Assembly: GCA_026706895.1 (NCBI GenBank)
Contig: JAPOXW010000020.1
Location: 1 to 57,328, forward strand
DNA: 57,328 nucleotides
DNA from: Gammaproteobacteria bacterium
GTDB lineage: Bacteria; Pseudomonadota; Gammaproteobacteria; Poriferisulfidales; Poriferisulfidaceae
Direction of reading: 5' to 3'
Of this stretch, positions 31,559 to 43,850 are shown piece after piece. Numbering within the stretch: the stretch's first letter is position 1; each line of letters starts with the position of its first letter. Under the pieces are notes generated by a model that did not search any database, was not told where the DNA came from, and saw only the letters and a program-made list of their open reading frames with translations. The position numbers and the translations under genes were made by a program.

Positions 31559-32745
31559 AGGGACTGGTAGTAGTCCATCAGGATCCGGGCGATCTCGGGG
31601 CGCGCGAATTCAGGCGGCAGGTCCTCGCCGTTGGACAGCATCTCCCGCACCCGGGTACCGGACAGCAGGACGAAGTCCTCCTTTTGATGATCCGGCGCGT
31701 CGCGCATCATCACCACCTTGTCGAGCTTCTTGGAGTAGGCGGTGTGATCGGCGCGGAAGATCTCGATATCCAACGCGCCTTCCGGGACCCCCTCGTCGAA
31801 AATCGTCTGTGCATCAAATGCCCCGTAGTAGTCGCCGACCCCGGCATGGTCGCGCCCGACGATCAGGTGCGTGCAGCCGGCGTTCTGGCGGAAGACGGCA
31901 TGCAGCGCGGCTTCGCGCGGGCCGGCGTACAGCATGTCGAAGCCGTAGCCGGTGATCATCACCGTGTTGGGCGGGAAATAGAGTTCGACCATCTTGCGGA
32001 TGGCGGCGTCGCGCACGTGGGCGGGGATGTCGCCGGGCTTGAGGCGGCCGAGCAGCATGTGGACCAGCACCCCGTCGGCACCGACCGTCTCCTTGGCGAT
32101 CTTGCACAGTTCCTCGTGCGCGCGGTGCATCGGATTGCGGGTCTGGAACGCGACCACGCGGTTCCAGCCGCGTTCCGCGATTTCGTCGCGGATCTGCACC
32201 GCGGTGCGGAACGTGCCAGCGAACTCGTCCGGGAAGTAACTGTAGTCCAGCACCTCGATCGGCCCGGAAACCAGCGTGCGGCCGTTGTCCAGGAAGGTCT
32301 TGACGCCGGGGTGCTCGGGGTCGGTGGTTCGGTAGACCTGGTCGGCCAAGCGTTCGAAGTCGGTTTCGGACAGGGTTTCGACCGCCTCGACCTGCTGGAT
32401 GGCCAGCACCGGGTGGCCGTCCCGGTTGGAGTCGCGCAGGGCGATGCGCGACGCGCCCGCGATGGCGCTGGCGTCCTGCGTCTGGTTGAGGATCGGCACC
32501 GGCCAGAACAGTCCGGACTCGGTGTGCATCTCGCGGCCGATGCGCAGGGCGTCCGCGGCATTCATGTATCCGGTCAGGGGGGTGAAGTATCCGCCGGCCA
32601 TCATGACGGCGTTGGAGATGGCGGCGGAGTTGAGCAGCAGGGAAGGCAGGGATTCGGCTTCGTCCCGAAGCGCGGCCGCGCGCTCGGCGTCTTCAACGGC
32701 AAGCGGGGTCAGTTGCTTGCTGGCGTAGGGGTTGATCATCGGCAT
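31555..32745 (-). CDS. sat: Sulfate adenylyltransferase (ATP sulfurylase, Sat type)
   Basis: A single-chain ATP sulfurylase of 396 residues interconverting ATP plus sulfate with APS plus pyrophosphate. Active-site motifs are QTRNPMHRAHE (the HxxH nucleotide motif) and GRDHAGVGDYYG. This form, rather than the CysDN heterodimer, is typical of sulfur-oxidising and sulfate-reducing prokaryotes, where it can run toward ATP synthesis; direction here is inference. The start could be ATG 32745 or ATG 32739. APS reductase and APS kinase genes are not in the window. About 135 bp separate it from proS, with nothing evident beyond its own promoter region. Confidence 0.95.
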   Translation of the reverse strand: MPMINPYASKQLTPLAVEDAERAAALRDEAESLPSLLLNSAAISNAVMMAGGYFTPLTGYMNAADALRIGREMHTESGLFWPVPILNQTQDASAIAGASRIALRDSNRDGHPVLAIQQVEAVETLSETDFERLADQVYRTTDPEHPGVKTFLDNGRTLVSGPIEVLDYSYFPDEFAGTFRTAVQIRDEIAERGWNRVVAFQTRNPMHRAHEELCKIAKETVGADGVLVHMLLGRLKPGDIPAHVRDAAIRKMVELYFPPNTVMITGYGFDMLYAGPREAALHAVFRQNAGCTHLIVGRDHAGVGDYYGAFDAQTIFDEGVPEGALDIEIFRADHTAYSKKLDKVVMMRDAPDHQKEDFVLLSGTRVREMLSNGEDLPPEFARPEIARILMDYYQSL

Positions 32746-32881
32746 CGTCCGTGAAAAGGAAACTATTTTACCGATGGACGGTTTCTTTCGGTTTCCGGGT
32801 CGCGGCAGTGGAAGGGGATGCCCTGAAATCAGCTACCCGGCCAGACGGTCCGGGTGGAACGCGGAGAAGGGGGCTTGCGCT

Positions 32882-34600
32882 TCAGTTCGGCGCAATCCTC
32901 GCCTGCAGGAATTCCAGCAGTTCGTCTACCGGCGCATCTTCCGCCTCGTCGAGGTTTCGCCGGTGGCGGTATTCCAGCCGTCCCTGTTCAAGCGTGCGCG
33001 GGCTGATGACGACCCGGTGCGGGATGCCGACCAGGTCCGCTTCGGCGAACATCACGCCTGGGCGAAGGTCGCGGTCGTCCATCAGGACCTCGATCCCGGC
33101 CTCTTGGCATTGCTGGTAGAGGGTTTCGGCGGTGGTGCGGACTGTGTCGTCGCGATCGGCGCCGATCGGGCACAGTAGGACAGAAAAAGGCGCCATCGCG
33201 TCCGGCCAGATGATGCCCTGCTCGTCATGGTTCTGTTCGATGGCGGCGGCCACGATGCGGGTGATGCCGATCCCGTAGCAGCCCATCGTGACGACCTGCT
33301 CCTTGCCGTCGGGGTTCAGCACGGTGCAGTTCATGGCCTGGCTGTACTTGTCGCCGAGCTGGAAGATGTGTCCGACCTCGATGCCTCGCGCGCTGCGAAC
33401 GGGGCCGCTGCCGTCCGGGCTCGATTCCCCGTCCTCCAGGTTGCGGATGTCGCAGACCTGTTCCGGGTTCGCATCGCGCCCCCAGTTGACCCCGGTGTAG
33501 TGCACGCCTTCCCGGTTTGCGCCGCACACGAAATCCGACAGCACGGCGGCACTGGCATCGACGTATAGCGGGAGATCAAGCCCAGCCGGTCCCAGCGAGC
33601 CGACCGGGCAGCCGAGTTTCTTGCGAACCTCCGCCTCGTCGGCGAAGCACAACGGGCTCCGGATGCCTTCGATCTTGGCAGCCTTCACCGCATTCAGGCG
33701 GTGATCGCCGCGCAGGATGAGCGCGACCAGCGAGCCGTCTTCCTCGCCTTGGACGATCAGGGTCTTGACCGACTGCTCCGGCGGCGTGCCGAGAAACTCG
33801 GAGACCTCCTCGATGGTGCGCTGGTCGGGGGTGTCCGCTTCCTGCAGTTCTTGGGTCGGTTCGGTGTGCGGGGACTCTGGTGCCGGGGCAGGCGCCTGCT
33901 CCACGTTGGCGGCGTAATCCGATTGCTCCGAATACACGATTTCGTCCTCGCCGGAATCCGCCAATACGTGGAATTCGTGCGACAGGGCGCCGCCGATCGC
34001 ACCCGAATCGGCCCGCACGTATCGGTATTCGAGCCCTAGGCGGTCGAAGATTCGGCAGTAGGCGAGGCGCATCTCCTCGTAAGTTTCGTCGAGGCTGGCC
34101 GAGTCGAGATGGAACGAATAGGCGTCCTTCATCACGAATTCCCGGGCCCGCATCACGCCGAAACGGGGACGGATCTCGTCCCGGAACTTGGTTTGGATCT
34201 GGTAATAGTTCACCGGCAGCTGGCGGTAGCTCTTGAGTTCGCGCCGCGCGATGTCGGTGATGACTTCCTCGTGGGTCGGACCGAAGCAGAATTCCCGTTC
34301 ATGGCGGTCGGCGAAGCGCAGCAGTTCCGGTCCGTACTGCTCCCAGCGCCCAGATTCGTGCCACAGTTCCGCCGGTTGCACGGCCGGCATCAGCAATTCC
34401 ACGGCGCCGCTGCGGTCCATTTCCTCGCGCACGATGGTTTCGACCTTGCGTGCAACTTTCAGGCCGAACGGCATCCAACTGTACAGCCCGGCAGCCAGCA
34501 TCCGAATGAGACCGGCGCGCAGCATCAACTGGTGGCTCATGACCTCGGCGTCGGCCGGGGTCTCCTTGAGCGTGGTCAGGGGCAGTCGGGACAGGCGCAT
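32882..34600 (-). CDS. proS: Prolyl-tRNA synthetase (bacterial type, with editing domain)
   Basis: ProS charges tRNA-Pro with proline. The 572-residue length equals E. coli ProS. The N-terminus [20 protein letters not shown], class II motif 2 region ([17 protein letters not shown]), the inserted YbaK-like editing domain (about 225-400) and the C-terminal anticodon-binding domain are all present. I chose ATG 34600 by homology; a longer frame has no support. Divergent from the LysR gene. Confidence 0.97.
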   Translation of the reverse strand: MRLSRLPLTTLKETPADAEVMSHQLMLRAGLIRMLAAGLYSWMPFGLKVARKVETIVREEMDRSGAVELLMPAVQPAELWHESGRWEQYGPELLRFADRHEREFCFGPTHEEVITDIARRELKSYRQLPVNYYQIQTKFRDEIRPRFGVMRAREFVMKDAYSFHLDSASLDETYEEMRLAYCRIFDRLGLEYRYVRADSGAIGGALSHEFHVLADSGEDEIVYSEQSDYAANVEQAPAPAPESPHTEPTQELQEADTPDQRTIEEVSEFLGTPPEQSVKTLIVQGEEDGSLVALILRGDHRLNAVKAAKIEGIRSPLCFADEAEVRKKLGCPVGSLGPAGLDLPLYVDASAAVLSDFVCGANREGVHYTGVNWGRDANPEQVCDIRNLEDGESSPDGSGPVRSARGIEVGHIFQLGDKYSQAMNCTVLNPDGKEQVVTMGCYGIGITRIVAAAIEQNHDEQGIIWPDAMAPFSVLLCPIGADRDDTVRTTAETLYQQCQEAGIEVLMDDRDLRPGVMFAEADLVGIPHRVVISPRTLEQGRLEYRHRRNLDEAEDAPVDELLEFLQARIAPN

Positions 34601-34710
34601 GGTCGGATGGTCGGGCGCGCCCATCTTACAAAAACCCGTCTTCTGGCGCGACACGCCCGCGTCGTATCTGCGGTGTATACTTGCAGAAATCTCATGAGCG
34701 CGCACCTGCG

Positions 34711-35622
34711 ATGTCTGACCGCCGCCTGAAAGCCTTCTACACGGTGGCCCGGCTGCTGAGTTTCACCAAGGCGGCCAAAGTCCTGCACCTGACCCAGCCG
34801 GCGGTGACGTTCCAGATCCGGCAACTGGAGGATTACTACAAGACGCGCTTGTTCGATCGCACGCACAATCGCATCACGCTGACCGAATCCGGCGCCAAGG
34901 TGTACGAATACGCGCGCCAGATCTTCGAGTTGTACAACGAGCTGGAAACCGAGATGAACCGCATCGCCGGCGACCTGACCGGGCCGATCACGATCGGCGC
35001 GAGCAACACCATCGCGGTGTACATGCTGCCGCGGATGCTGCGAGAGTTCCGCGCGCACCACCCGGAAATGGTATTGCGCCTGAAGGTCTCGAACACCGAA
35101 GGGGTGGCGACGATGGTGGAGAATAAAACGGCCGACCTCGGCATCGTGGAAGGGCCGGTGAGCAACAAAACCTTGCTGGTGGAGATGTGCAAGATGGACG
35201 AACTGGTGGCGATCGCGCCGCCCAAGCATCCGCTCCTGCACAGCGCGCCGGTGCGCATCAGCCAGGTGCTGCAGCACCCGTTCGTCATGCGCGAGGAAGG
35301 ATCCGGGACCCGTAAGGTCATCATGAACTACTTGGAGAACCAGCGCATCGGCGTCGACCGCATCGACATCGTGATGGAACTCGGCGGCCTGGAGGCGATC
35401 AAGGCCGCGGTGGAGTCCGGCATGGGCGTGTCAATCCTCTCGCGCGAGACCCTCCACAAGGAGTTGCAGTTGCGCACCCTGAGTTGCGCTTCCCTGACCC
35501 CGGCGCTGACCCGCCAGCTGTTCCTGGTCAGCCTGCGCCAGCCGCACCGCCCCCCGACCGTGGAAGCCTTGCGGGACTTCGCCATGGATTTCTACGCCGC
35601 CGCGCCGGAGGAAGCCGCATGA
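34711..35622 (+). CDS. LysR-family transcriptional regulator
   Basis: A 303-residue LysR protein: N-terminal winged helix ([34 protein letters not shown]) and a periplasmic-binding-like effector domain (about 90-295; [18 protein letters not shown]). The effector is not predictable. It differs from the usual LysR layout in that its stop overlaps the start of a membrane permease on the same strand (ATGA), suggesting a shared transcript. A TATACT (34676-34681) could be its -10. Confidence 0.93.
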   Translation: MSDRRLKAFYTVARLLSFTKAAKVLHLTQPAVTFQIRQLEDYYKTRLFDRTHNRITLTESGAKVYEYARQIFELYNELETEMNRIAGDLTGPITIGASNTIAVYMLPRMLREFRAHHPEMVLRLKVSNTEGVATMVENKTADLGIVEGPVSNKTLLVEMCKMDELVAIAPPKHPLLHSAPVRISQVLQHPFVMREEGSGTRKVIMNYLENQRIGVDRIDIVMELGGLEAIKAAVESGMGVSILSRETLHKELQLRTLSCASLTPALTRQLFLVSLRQPHRPPTVEALRDFAMDFYAAAPEEAA

Positions 35623-36674
35623 TCAAGTTGTTCCGCGAATGGTATGGGCGGCATTTCTCGGACCCGCAGCAGCTCACCCTGCTTCTGCTGATCGGCCTGG
35701 GGCTGGTTCTGGCCCTGTTTATCGGCGATATCCTGGCGCCGCTTCTGGTCAGCGTCCTTCTGGCCTATATCCTCGAAGGGTTGATCCGCACGCTGGAAGA
35801 AGCTCGGATGCCGCGGTTGTTTTCCTTCCTTCTGGTCTACGCCCTGTTCGTGGCGACCCTGCTGCTGTTGCTGTTGCGCCTGGTGCCACTGCTGTCGGAA
35901 CAGATCGTGGATCTCGCAGCGCGGCTGCCGAGCATGGTCGCGGCAGGGCAGCGTTGGGTCGAGTCTCTTCCGGACCTTTATCCGGAGTTGGTCAGCCCGA
36001 TTCAAGTGGAACAGATCCTGACGGCGGTTCGGGCGGAGGTGCTGGCGTTTGCGGATGAGATCATCCGCTTTTCCCTGGACACGGTGGTGGACGTGCTGTC
36101 GATCGTGGTGTACACCGTTGTCGTGCCAATCCTGGTGTTCTTCCTGCTCAAAGACAAGTGGCGGATTCTGGATTGGGCCAAAACCTATCTGCCGGCGCCG
36201 CAGTCGCTCAGTTCCCGGGTCTGGGGTGAAATGGACCTGAAGGTATCGCAGTATCTCCGCGGCAAGCTGATCGAGATCGGGGTGGTCTGGGTCGCGACGT
36301 TCTTCGCGTTCGCGCTGTTCGGCCTGCAGTATGCGCTGCTGCTGTCGTTCCTGGTCGGACTGTCGGTCATCATCCCGTACGTGGGTGCGGTGGTGGTGAC
36401 GGTCCCGGTTATGCTGGTTGCCGCCTTCCAGTGGGGCCTGAGCCCGGAGTTCGCCTACCTGATGCTGGCTTATCTCGTGATCCAGTTCCTGGACGGGAAC
36501 CTGCTGGTGCCGTTGCTGTTCTCGGAGGCGGTCGACCTCCATCCGGCCGCCATCCTGACCGCGATCCTGGTGTTCGGCGGGTTCTGGGGCGTATGGGGCG
36601 TGCTGTTTGCCATCCCCCTGGCTTCGCTGATCGACGTGGTGTTGCGCAGCTGGCCGCGCGCCGCGCCGGACTAG
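35619..36674 (+). CDS. AI-2E family membrane permease
   Basis: A 351-residue AI-2E (PerM/YhhQ-like UPF0118) protein with about eight hydrophobic segments. It has the family's central GLQYALLLSFLVGLSVIIPYVGA and C-terminal PLLFSEAVDLHPAAILTAILVFG; only parts are quoted. Members export small signals or act as Na+/H+ antiporters; the cargo here is unknown. Coupled to the LysR gene by ATGA. It ends 7 bp before the convergent bcp gene. Confidence 0.9.
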   Translation: MIKLFREWYGRHFSDPQQLTLLLLIGLGLVLALFIGDILAPLLVSVLLAYILEGLIRTLEEARMPRLFSFLLVYALFVATLLLLLLRLVPLLSEQIVDLAARLPSMVAAGQRWVESLPDLYPELVSPIQVEQILTAVRAEVLAFADEIIRFSLDTVVDVLSIVVYTVVVPILVFFLLKDKWRILDWAKTYLPAPQSLSSRVWGEMDLKVSQYLRGKLIEIGVVWVATFFAFALFGLQYALLLSFLVGLSVIIPYVGAVVVTVPVMLVAAFQWGLSPEFAYLMLAYLVIQFLDGNLLVPLLFSEAVDLHPAAILTAILVFGGFWGVWGVLFAIPLASLIDVVLRSWPRAAPD

Positions 36675-36681
36675 GGAAGAA

Positions 36682-37164
36682 TCAGGCTTTCGGCAGGTCG
36701 GCGACTGCCGCCAGCACTTCTGCCGCGTGCTCAGACACCCGAACCTTGCGCCAGACGCGGCGCACGACGCCCTCCGGGTCGATCAGGAAGGTGCTGCGCT
36801 CGATGCCGCGGACCTTCCGCCCGTACATGTTCTTCATCTTGATGACGTCGTAGCGCTTGCAGGCGACCTCGTCCGGATCGGAGAGGAGTTGGAACGGGAA
36901 CTTGTGCTTGGCCTTGAAGTTCTCGTGCATCTTGAGCGTGTCGCGGGAGATGCCGAAGATGACGGTCCGGCGCCGGCGGAAGCGCGGGTACAGATCACGG
37001 AAGTCTTGACCCTCGGCGGTGCAGCCGGGCGTGTTGTCCTTGGGATAGAAGTACACCACCACGGGGCGACCTCGGAGTTCGGACAGGCGTATGGATTTGC
37101 CGCCCGTCGCCGTCAGTTCGAAGTCTGGAGCCTTGTTGCCTTCCGCAACCGGTTTCCGCGTCAT
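36682..37164 (-). CDS. bcp: Thioredoxin-dependent peroxiredoxin Bcp (PrxQ)
   Basis: A 160-residue AhpC/TSA-fold peroxidase reducing organic peroxides. The peroxidatic Cys48 is in YPKDNTPGCTAEG. The usual resolving cysteine five residues later is replaced (CTAEGQ), and the alternative position in helix 3 (near residue 84) is Lys. The only other cysteine is Cys102 (DEVACKRYDV). So the enzyme is either 1-Cys or uses an unusual resolver. Divergent from dapA. Confidence 0.94.
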   Translation of the reverse strand: MTRKPVAEGNKAPDFELTATGGKSIRLSELRGRPVVVYFYPKDNTPGCTAEGQDFRDLYPRFRRRRTVIFGISRDTLKMHENFKAKHKFPFQLLSDPDEVACKRYDVIKMKNMYGRKVRGIERSTFLIDPEGVVRRVWRKVRVSEHAAEVLAAVADLPKA

Positions 37165-37278
37165 CTTCTGTGTATGACTTCAGAAAAAGGGGTTTCAAGC
37201 ATATCACATTTAGCCGCGTGTCCCGGGGCCTGACGGGCTTTTTGTTAAACTGTGATTGGCGCACCCACCGGCTCTCGC

Positions 37279-38163
37279 ATGACGACTTTTCAAGGCAGCA
37301 TGGTTGCCATGGCAACCCCCATGAATGCATCAGGGGAGGTGGACTATGCGGCAATGTCCGAACTGGTGGACTTCCACCTGGAGCAGGGCAGCGATGCGCT
37401 GGTTCCGGTCGGCACGACGGGGGAATCGGCGACCTTGAGCGTGGAGGAGCACCACGAGGTGATCCGCCGCGTGGTGAAGCAGGTGAATGGACGGATCCCG
37501 GTCATCGCGGGCACCGGCGCCAACGCCACCACCGAGGCCATCGAACTGACCCGCTACGCCCATGAGGCTGGAGCCGATGCCTGCCTGCTGGTGACCCCGT
37601 ACTACAACAAGCCGACCCAGGAAGGCCTGTACCGGCATTACCGGGCCATTGCGGGGGCCGTGCCGATTCCGCAGATTCTGTATAACGTCCCGGGTCGGAC
37701 GGCCTGCGACATGCTGCCGGAGACGGTGGCACGACTGTCCGAACTGGGATCGATCATCGGTGTCAAGGAGGCGACCGGCGACTTGGAGCGAATCCGGCGT
37801 CTGCGCGAGTTGTGCGACGATGCGTTCATAATCATCAGCGGAGACGACGAGACATCCATGGAAACGCTGTTCAACGGAGGCCGGGGAGTGATCACGGTGA
37901 CAGGGAATGTGGCGCCCAAACTGATGCACGAGATGTGCCAGGCGGCATTGGACGGAGACGAAGAAACGGCGCGGGCCTGCAACAGCAAACTGGAACGCCT
38001 CCACCGGGACCTGTTCGTCGAATCCAACCCGATTCCGGTCAAGTGGTGCTTGAACCAGATGGGGCTGATTCCGGAGGGCATCCGGTTGCCGTTGACTCCG
38101 CTTTCGGAAGCGCACCACGAGACCTTGCGTGCCGCCATGCGTGCGGCGGAGGTGTTGGAATGA
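37279..38163 (+). CDS. dapA: 4-hydroxy-tetrahydrodipicolinate synthase DapA
   Basis: DapA condenses pyruvate with aspartate semialdehyde in lysine and diaminopimelate synthesis. The 294-residue TIM barrel has GTTGE (45-49), Tyr135 in LYNVPGRT, and the Schiff-base Lys163 in GVKEATGD. ATG 37279 matches the homologous N-terminus MTTFQGSMVAMATP. The stop overlaps the bamC start (ATGA), as in the dapA-bamC (nlpB) pair of E. coli. Confidence 0.97.
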   Translation: MTTFQGSMVAMATPMNASGEVDYAAMSELVDFHLEQGSDALVPVGTTGESATLSVEEHHEVIRRVVKQVNGRIPVIAGTGANATTEAIELTRYAHEAGADACLLVTPYYNKPTQEGLYRHYRAIAGAVPIPQILYNVPGRTACDMLPETVARLSELGSIIGVKEATGDLERIRRLRELCDDAFIIISGDDETSMETLFNGGRGVITVTGNVAPKLMHEMCQAALDGDEETARACNSKLERLHRDLFVESNPIPVKWCLNQMGLIPEGIRLPLTPLSEAHHETLRAAMRAAEVLE

Positions 38164-39251
38164 AGCGCTTGCTGTGGATGAGCTGCCTGGCGGGCATGCT
38201 CGCGGGTTGCGGTGACGAACCTTTGACCGTCGAGGAACTGGTCGGCGAGGCGGCGGACGTGTTCGAGTCGGATTGGTGGGGCGGTGAGGAGGAATATGGC
38301 GCCAGCCAGTCGACGGAAGCGCTCAGGGTGCCGCCGCAGTTGTCCCTGCCGGATACCAGCAAGCAGTTGGTCATCCCGGAATTCGGCGGGGTCAGCGCCA
38401 AGAAGACCGGCCGAGGCCAGGCCGCGGTGTTGCCGGGCTTCCTGGATATGAAGGTGCGTCGTGAGGGCAATGTGCGCTGGCTGGAGGTGGGTTCGGATCC
38501 GGTCACCCTATGGCCGCACCTGCGTGCGTTCTGGGAGGATCAGGGGTTCGAGTTGGCCCAGGAAGCGCCGCTGATCGGTTTGCTGGAGACGCAATGGCGC
38601 GAGAAGGCGGATGACGTCCGGGCCTTGGAAGCAGAGGGCGGTAGCCCTTACTACGCGGCATCCCGCGAGAAGTTTCGGCTGCGGATGGAGCGCGAGCCGA
38701 ACGCCTACGCCAATGTGTTTGTCACGCGTCGGAAGCTGGAAGTGGCGGGCGTGGATACCGGCAACACGGTGGTCTGGAAGCCTGGACGGCCGGATCCGGA
38801 ACGGGAAGCCGAGATGCTGATCCGCCTGATGGAATACCTGGGCGCGTCGCGGATGGAGGGTGTTGCCACCCTGGAGGAAGAGGAGGTGGGGGATACCGTT
38901 GGCCTCGACCTGCAGTATATCGGCGGCATTCCGGTGTTGATGGTGGAGGACGAATACAGCAGCGTATGGCGCCAGGTCGGCGTGGCCCTGGAACGCTCGG
39001 GGCTGTACGTGGTCGACTTTGATCGCAACCAGGGCACCTACGTGTTCCGCTATGGGAGCAGGGATTCCGCCGGCGGGAAAGGCATCCTGCTGGAAGTTCA
39101 CCTCTTGGCGCGCGAGAAAAATCTGACGCTGCTGACGGTGCACCGGCACAAATCGAAGGAGCCCGTCCGCAAGGAACTGACCCGTAGCGTGTTGCGCGCG
39201 ATCCTGGCCGCATACGCGCTGGTGCCCCGCGCCACGGCCGACGCGCAATAG
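38160..39251 (+). CDS. bamC: Outer membrane assembly lipoprotein BamC
   Basis: A 363-residue lipoprotein accessory of the beta-barrel assembly machine. The signal MKRLLWMSCLAGMLAGC ends with lipobox Cys17. An unstructured region with PPQLSLPDTSKQLVIPEF follows, then two helix-grip domains (about 90-215 and 240-350). Position directly after dapA, with overlapping start, is the classic bamC context. A GC-rich hairpin (39269-39289) separates its end from the convergent folE2. Confidence 0.88.
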   Translation: MKRLLWMSCLAGMLAGCGDEPLTVEELVGEAADVFESDWWGGEEEYGASQSTEALRVPPQLSLPDTSKQLVIPEFGGVSAKKTGRGQAAVLPGFLDMKVRREGNVRWLEVGSDPVTLWPHLRAFWEDQGFELAQEAPLIGLLETQWREKADDVRALEAEGGSPYYAASREKFRLRMEREPNAYANVFVTRRKLEVAGVDTGNTVVWKPGRPDPEREAEMLIRLMEYLGASRMEGVATLEEEEVGDTVGLDLQYIGGIPVLMVEDEYSSVWRQVGVALERSGLYVVDFDRNQGTYVFRYGSRDSAGGKGILLEVHLLAREKNLTLLTVHRHKSKEPVRKELTRSVLRAILAAYALVPRATADAQ

Positions 39252-39293
39252 TCCAGTTTCAGGGTTGCGGTCCGGCCGGAAGCCGGGCCGTGG

Positions 39294-40190
39294 TCAGTCG
39301 CCTTTGTCTTGCGGGGTGATGCCGGACTGCATCCGGGACATGGCGAGGTAGGTGATGTTGTCGCGCCGCGAGATGACGTCGCGGGACTTGTCCTTTTCGA
39401 TGCAGGCGTAAGCCGAGTGGTTGTGGATGGACTCGAAGTTCTCCGACTCCACCTTGTAGGCCCGGACCCGGTCGTCCTCGTTGAGCCGCAGGGCGAGGTC
39501 GCGGACCATGTCTTCCACGAACTTGGGATTGTCGTAGGCTCGCTCGGTGACGTATTTCTCGTCCGGGCGCTTGAGCAGCCCGTACAGTTCGCAGGATGCT
39601 TCGCTCTCGGCCATCTCGATCAGGTCTTCGATCCAGATCGGCTTCGCCAGGGTCACGCTGAGCGTGATGCGGGAGCGCTGGTTGTGCGCGCCGTAGTCCG
39701 AGATGCTCTTGGAGCAGGGGCACAGGCTGGTGACCGGGATCGCGATGGAGGCGGTCAGGCGCGTGTCGCCTCGGTTGAAGTGCCCGGCCAGGCGGATCTG
39801 GTAGTCCAGGTAGCTGCGCACGCCGGATACCGGGGCGGCCTTGTTCATGAAGAACGGGAAGGCCATTTCGATGAAGCCTTCCTCCGCGTCGAGCCGGGTC
39901 GCCATGTCGCGAAGCAGCCCGTTGAAATTCTCCAACGAAACCGCTTTCTTGTGGTCTTGCAGGACATGCACGAAACGGGACATGTGCGTGCCCTTGACCT
40001 CCGGCGGCAGGTCGACCGTCATGGTCAGCCGCGCGACCGTGGATTGGGGTTTGCCGCTGCGGTCGACGAACTCGATCGGATGCAGGATGTCCTTGATGCC
40101 GACCTGGTTGATCGGGATCGCCCGCGTGTCCGCCGAGCTTTGCTCGTCGTGTAAGTGGTCGCCGTGCTGGAGAGGATCGGAGTATGCCAT
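39294..40190 (-). CDS. folE2: GTP cyclohydrolase FolE2 (type IB)
   Basis: FolE2 makes dihydroneopterin triphosphate from GTP for folate and queuosine synthesis. It can work with metals other than zinc. The 298-residue protein has the active-site cysteine motif VTSLCPCSK, the conserved VHVLQDHK and the C-terminal [10 protein letters not shown]. It is probably monocistronic with its own upstream promoter. The usual zinc-dependent FolE1 is not in the window. Confidence 0.95.
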   Translation of the reverse strand: MAYSDPLQHGDHLHDEQSSADTRAIPINQVGIKDILHPIEFVDRSGKPQSTVARLTMTVDLPPEVKGTHMSRFVHVLQDHKKAVSLENFNGLLRDMATRLDAEEGFIEMAFPFFMNKAAPVSGVRSYLDYQIRLAGHFNRGDTRLTASIAIPVTSLCPCSKSISDYGAHNQRSRITLSVTLAKPIWIEDLIEMAESEASCELYGLLKRPDEKYVTERAYDNPKFVEDMVRDLALRLNEDDRVRAYKVESENFESIHNHSAYACIEKDKSRDVISRRDNITYLAMSRMQSGITPQDKGD

Positions 40191-40224
40191 CCGAATCTAC
40201 GCTTCCTGTTTGTCCGGTTCGCCC

Positions 40225-40253
40225 ATATTACTCTGGAATAGGTGGTGGGGCAA
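40225..40253 (-). promoter_or_regulatory. Predicted folE2 promoter
   Basis: On the minus strand TTGCCC, 17 bp, TAATAT, with a predicted 5' leader of about 28 nt before the folE2 start. AGGAAG lies in that leader, rather far from the ATG. No Zur-like palindrome was seen. Confidence 0.4.
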
Positions 40254-40304
40254 ATGGCCAAGGTGCCTTGGCAAGTTATCCACCCAGTCCATTTCACCCG
40301 TCGC

Positions 40305-40706
40305 CTAGGGAAGTTGCAGCCAATTCTCGACGACGAGTTCGGGTACGCGAGAAAACTCGCGCATGTTGTTGGTCACAAGGGGCAATCCCAAGGCAAGGGA
40401 GTGCGCAGCGATCCAGGTGTCGTGGGGGCCGATTCTCTGGCCGCTTGCCTCCAGATACGCACGAACTTCGGCATAAGTCTCGACGACATGCTCGTCGATC
40501 GGAGCGACGCGCACTGTACTCAGAAAATCGGCCAGAGCCTGTCGATTCCAGCTTCGGTGTGATTCGTCCGATTTGGCAACGCCGGTATGCAGTTCGCCTG
40601 CAACGATCGCGGAGATCAGGCAATCGCCCATCGGTACTTTGGGTGCGACCAGTGGGGAACCCTTGATGAGGTACACGCAGTGATCCGCATCAAGCATGCA
40701 CGGCAT
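40305..40706 (-). CDS. vapC: PIN-domain toxin VapC
   Basis: A 133-residue PIN ribonuclease toxin close to the VapC group that cleaves initiator tRNA (VTNNMREFSRV near the end is characteristic). The first acidic motif is altered: LDADHC where LDTNIC is usual. The catalytic Asp remains but Thr-Asn is Ala-Asp. Glu in VAGELHTG and Asp in GPHDTWIAA are intact. The ATG shares a base with the antitoxin stop (TGATG). Confidence 0.92.
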   Translation of the reverse strand: MPCMLDADHCVYLIKGSPLVAPKVPMGDCLISAIVAGELHTGVAKSDESHRSWNRQALADFLSTVRVAPIDEHVVETYAEVRAYLEASGQRIGPHDTWIAAHSLALGLPLVTNNMREFSRVPELVVENWLQLP

Positions 40707-40975
40707 CAGTCGAAACCCTGACGTTCTTCAACCGGCAGATCGTTGGAGCGAAGCTCCAGCACCGTCTTTGCAAAGTCCTCTGTGGGTCGGGTTGAGTTCG
40801 CCCAATAGTCTTCCCAACTGGTGAAGCGGGGGCTCAGGACCAGATGTGGTCCGACCTGGCGTATCGTCACTGTGTTGCATCCCTCCGGGAAACGAAACTT
40901 CTTGGGTATGCGCACCGCTTGGGATCGTCCCGACATAAAGACCTTTGCGTAGTTTTGTGGGTCGGATGTGGCCAT
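40706..40975 (-). CDS. vapB: AbrB/SpoVT-fold antitoxin VapB
   Basis: An 89-residue antitoxin partner. The N-terminal swapped-hairpin DNA-binding domain reads AKVFMSGRSQAVRIPKKFRF, typical of VapB. A C-terminal segment (TRPTEDFAKTVLELRSNDLPVEERQGF) binds the toxin. It precedes and overlaps vapC. The promoter carries a tandem 13-bp operator. Confidence 0.93.
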   Translation of the reverse strand: MATSDPQNYAKVFMSGRSQAVRIPKKFRFPEGCNTVTIRQVGPHLVLSPRFTSWEDYWANSTRPTEDFAKTVLELRSNDLPVEERQGFD

Positions 40976-40998
40976 GATTAATTCCCGAAATCCAAGCC

Positions 40999-41039
40999 AT
41001 TCTATCGTAGCATAAAAGATATATCAAAAAGATATATCA
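40999..41039 (-). promoter_or_regulatory. vapBC promoter with tandem 13-bp operator
   Basis: Minus-strand TTGATA (41027-41022), 17 bp, TAGAAT (41004-40999). Two perfect adjacent copies of AAAAGATATATCA (41014-41026 and 41027-41039), each holding the palindrome GATATATC, cover the -35. This fits cooperative autorepression by VapB/VapBC. Confidence 0.7.
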
Positions 41040-41180
41040 TAGGGTTTCGCAATTTTGCGAGGGATGGAAACAGATTTTCCAGAGTGTCTGATTCCATTGC
41101 GCTTGCAGGTTGCTGCCCACTTGGAAATTCAGCAGATTGGTAACATGGGAGAACCCAAAATCATTACGTAAACTAGTCTC

Positions 41181-43846
<2,666 letters not shown>

Positions 43847-43850
<4 letters not shown>

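Noticed and set aside
41014-41039. Two direct repeats considered as a CRISPR start
   Set aside because: Only two 13-bp copies with no spacer between, placed exactly on a promoter; an operator fits better. No CRISPR array was seen in the window.
41046-41059. Inverted repeat TCGCAA/TTGCGA as an aceE operator
   Set aside because: Short arms, 120 bp from aceE and nearer the vapBC control region; no basis to assign it to a PdhR-like regulator.
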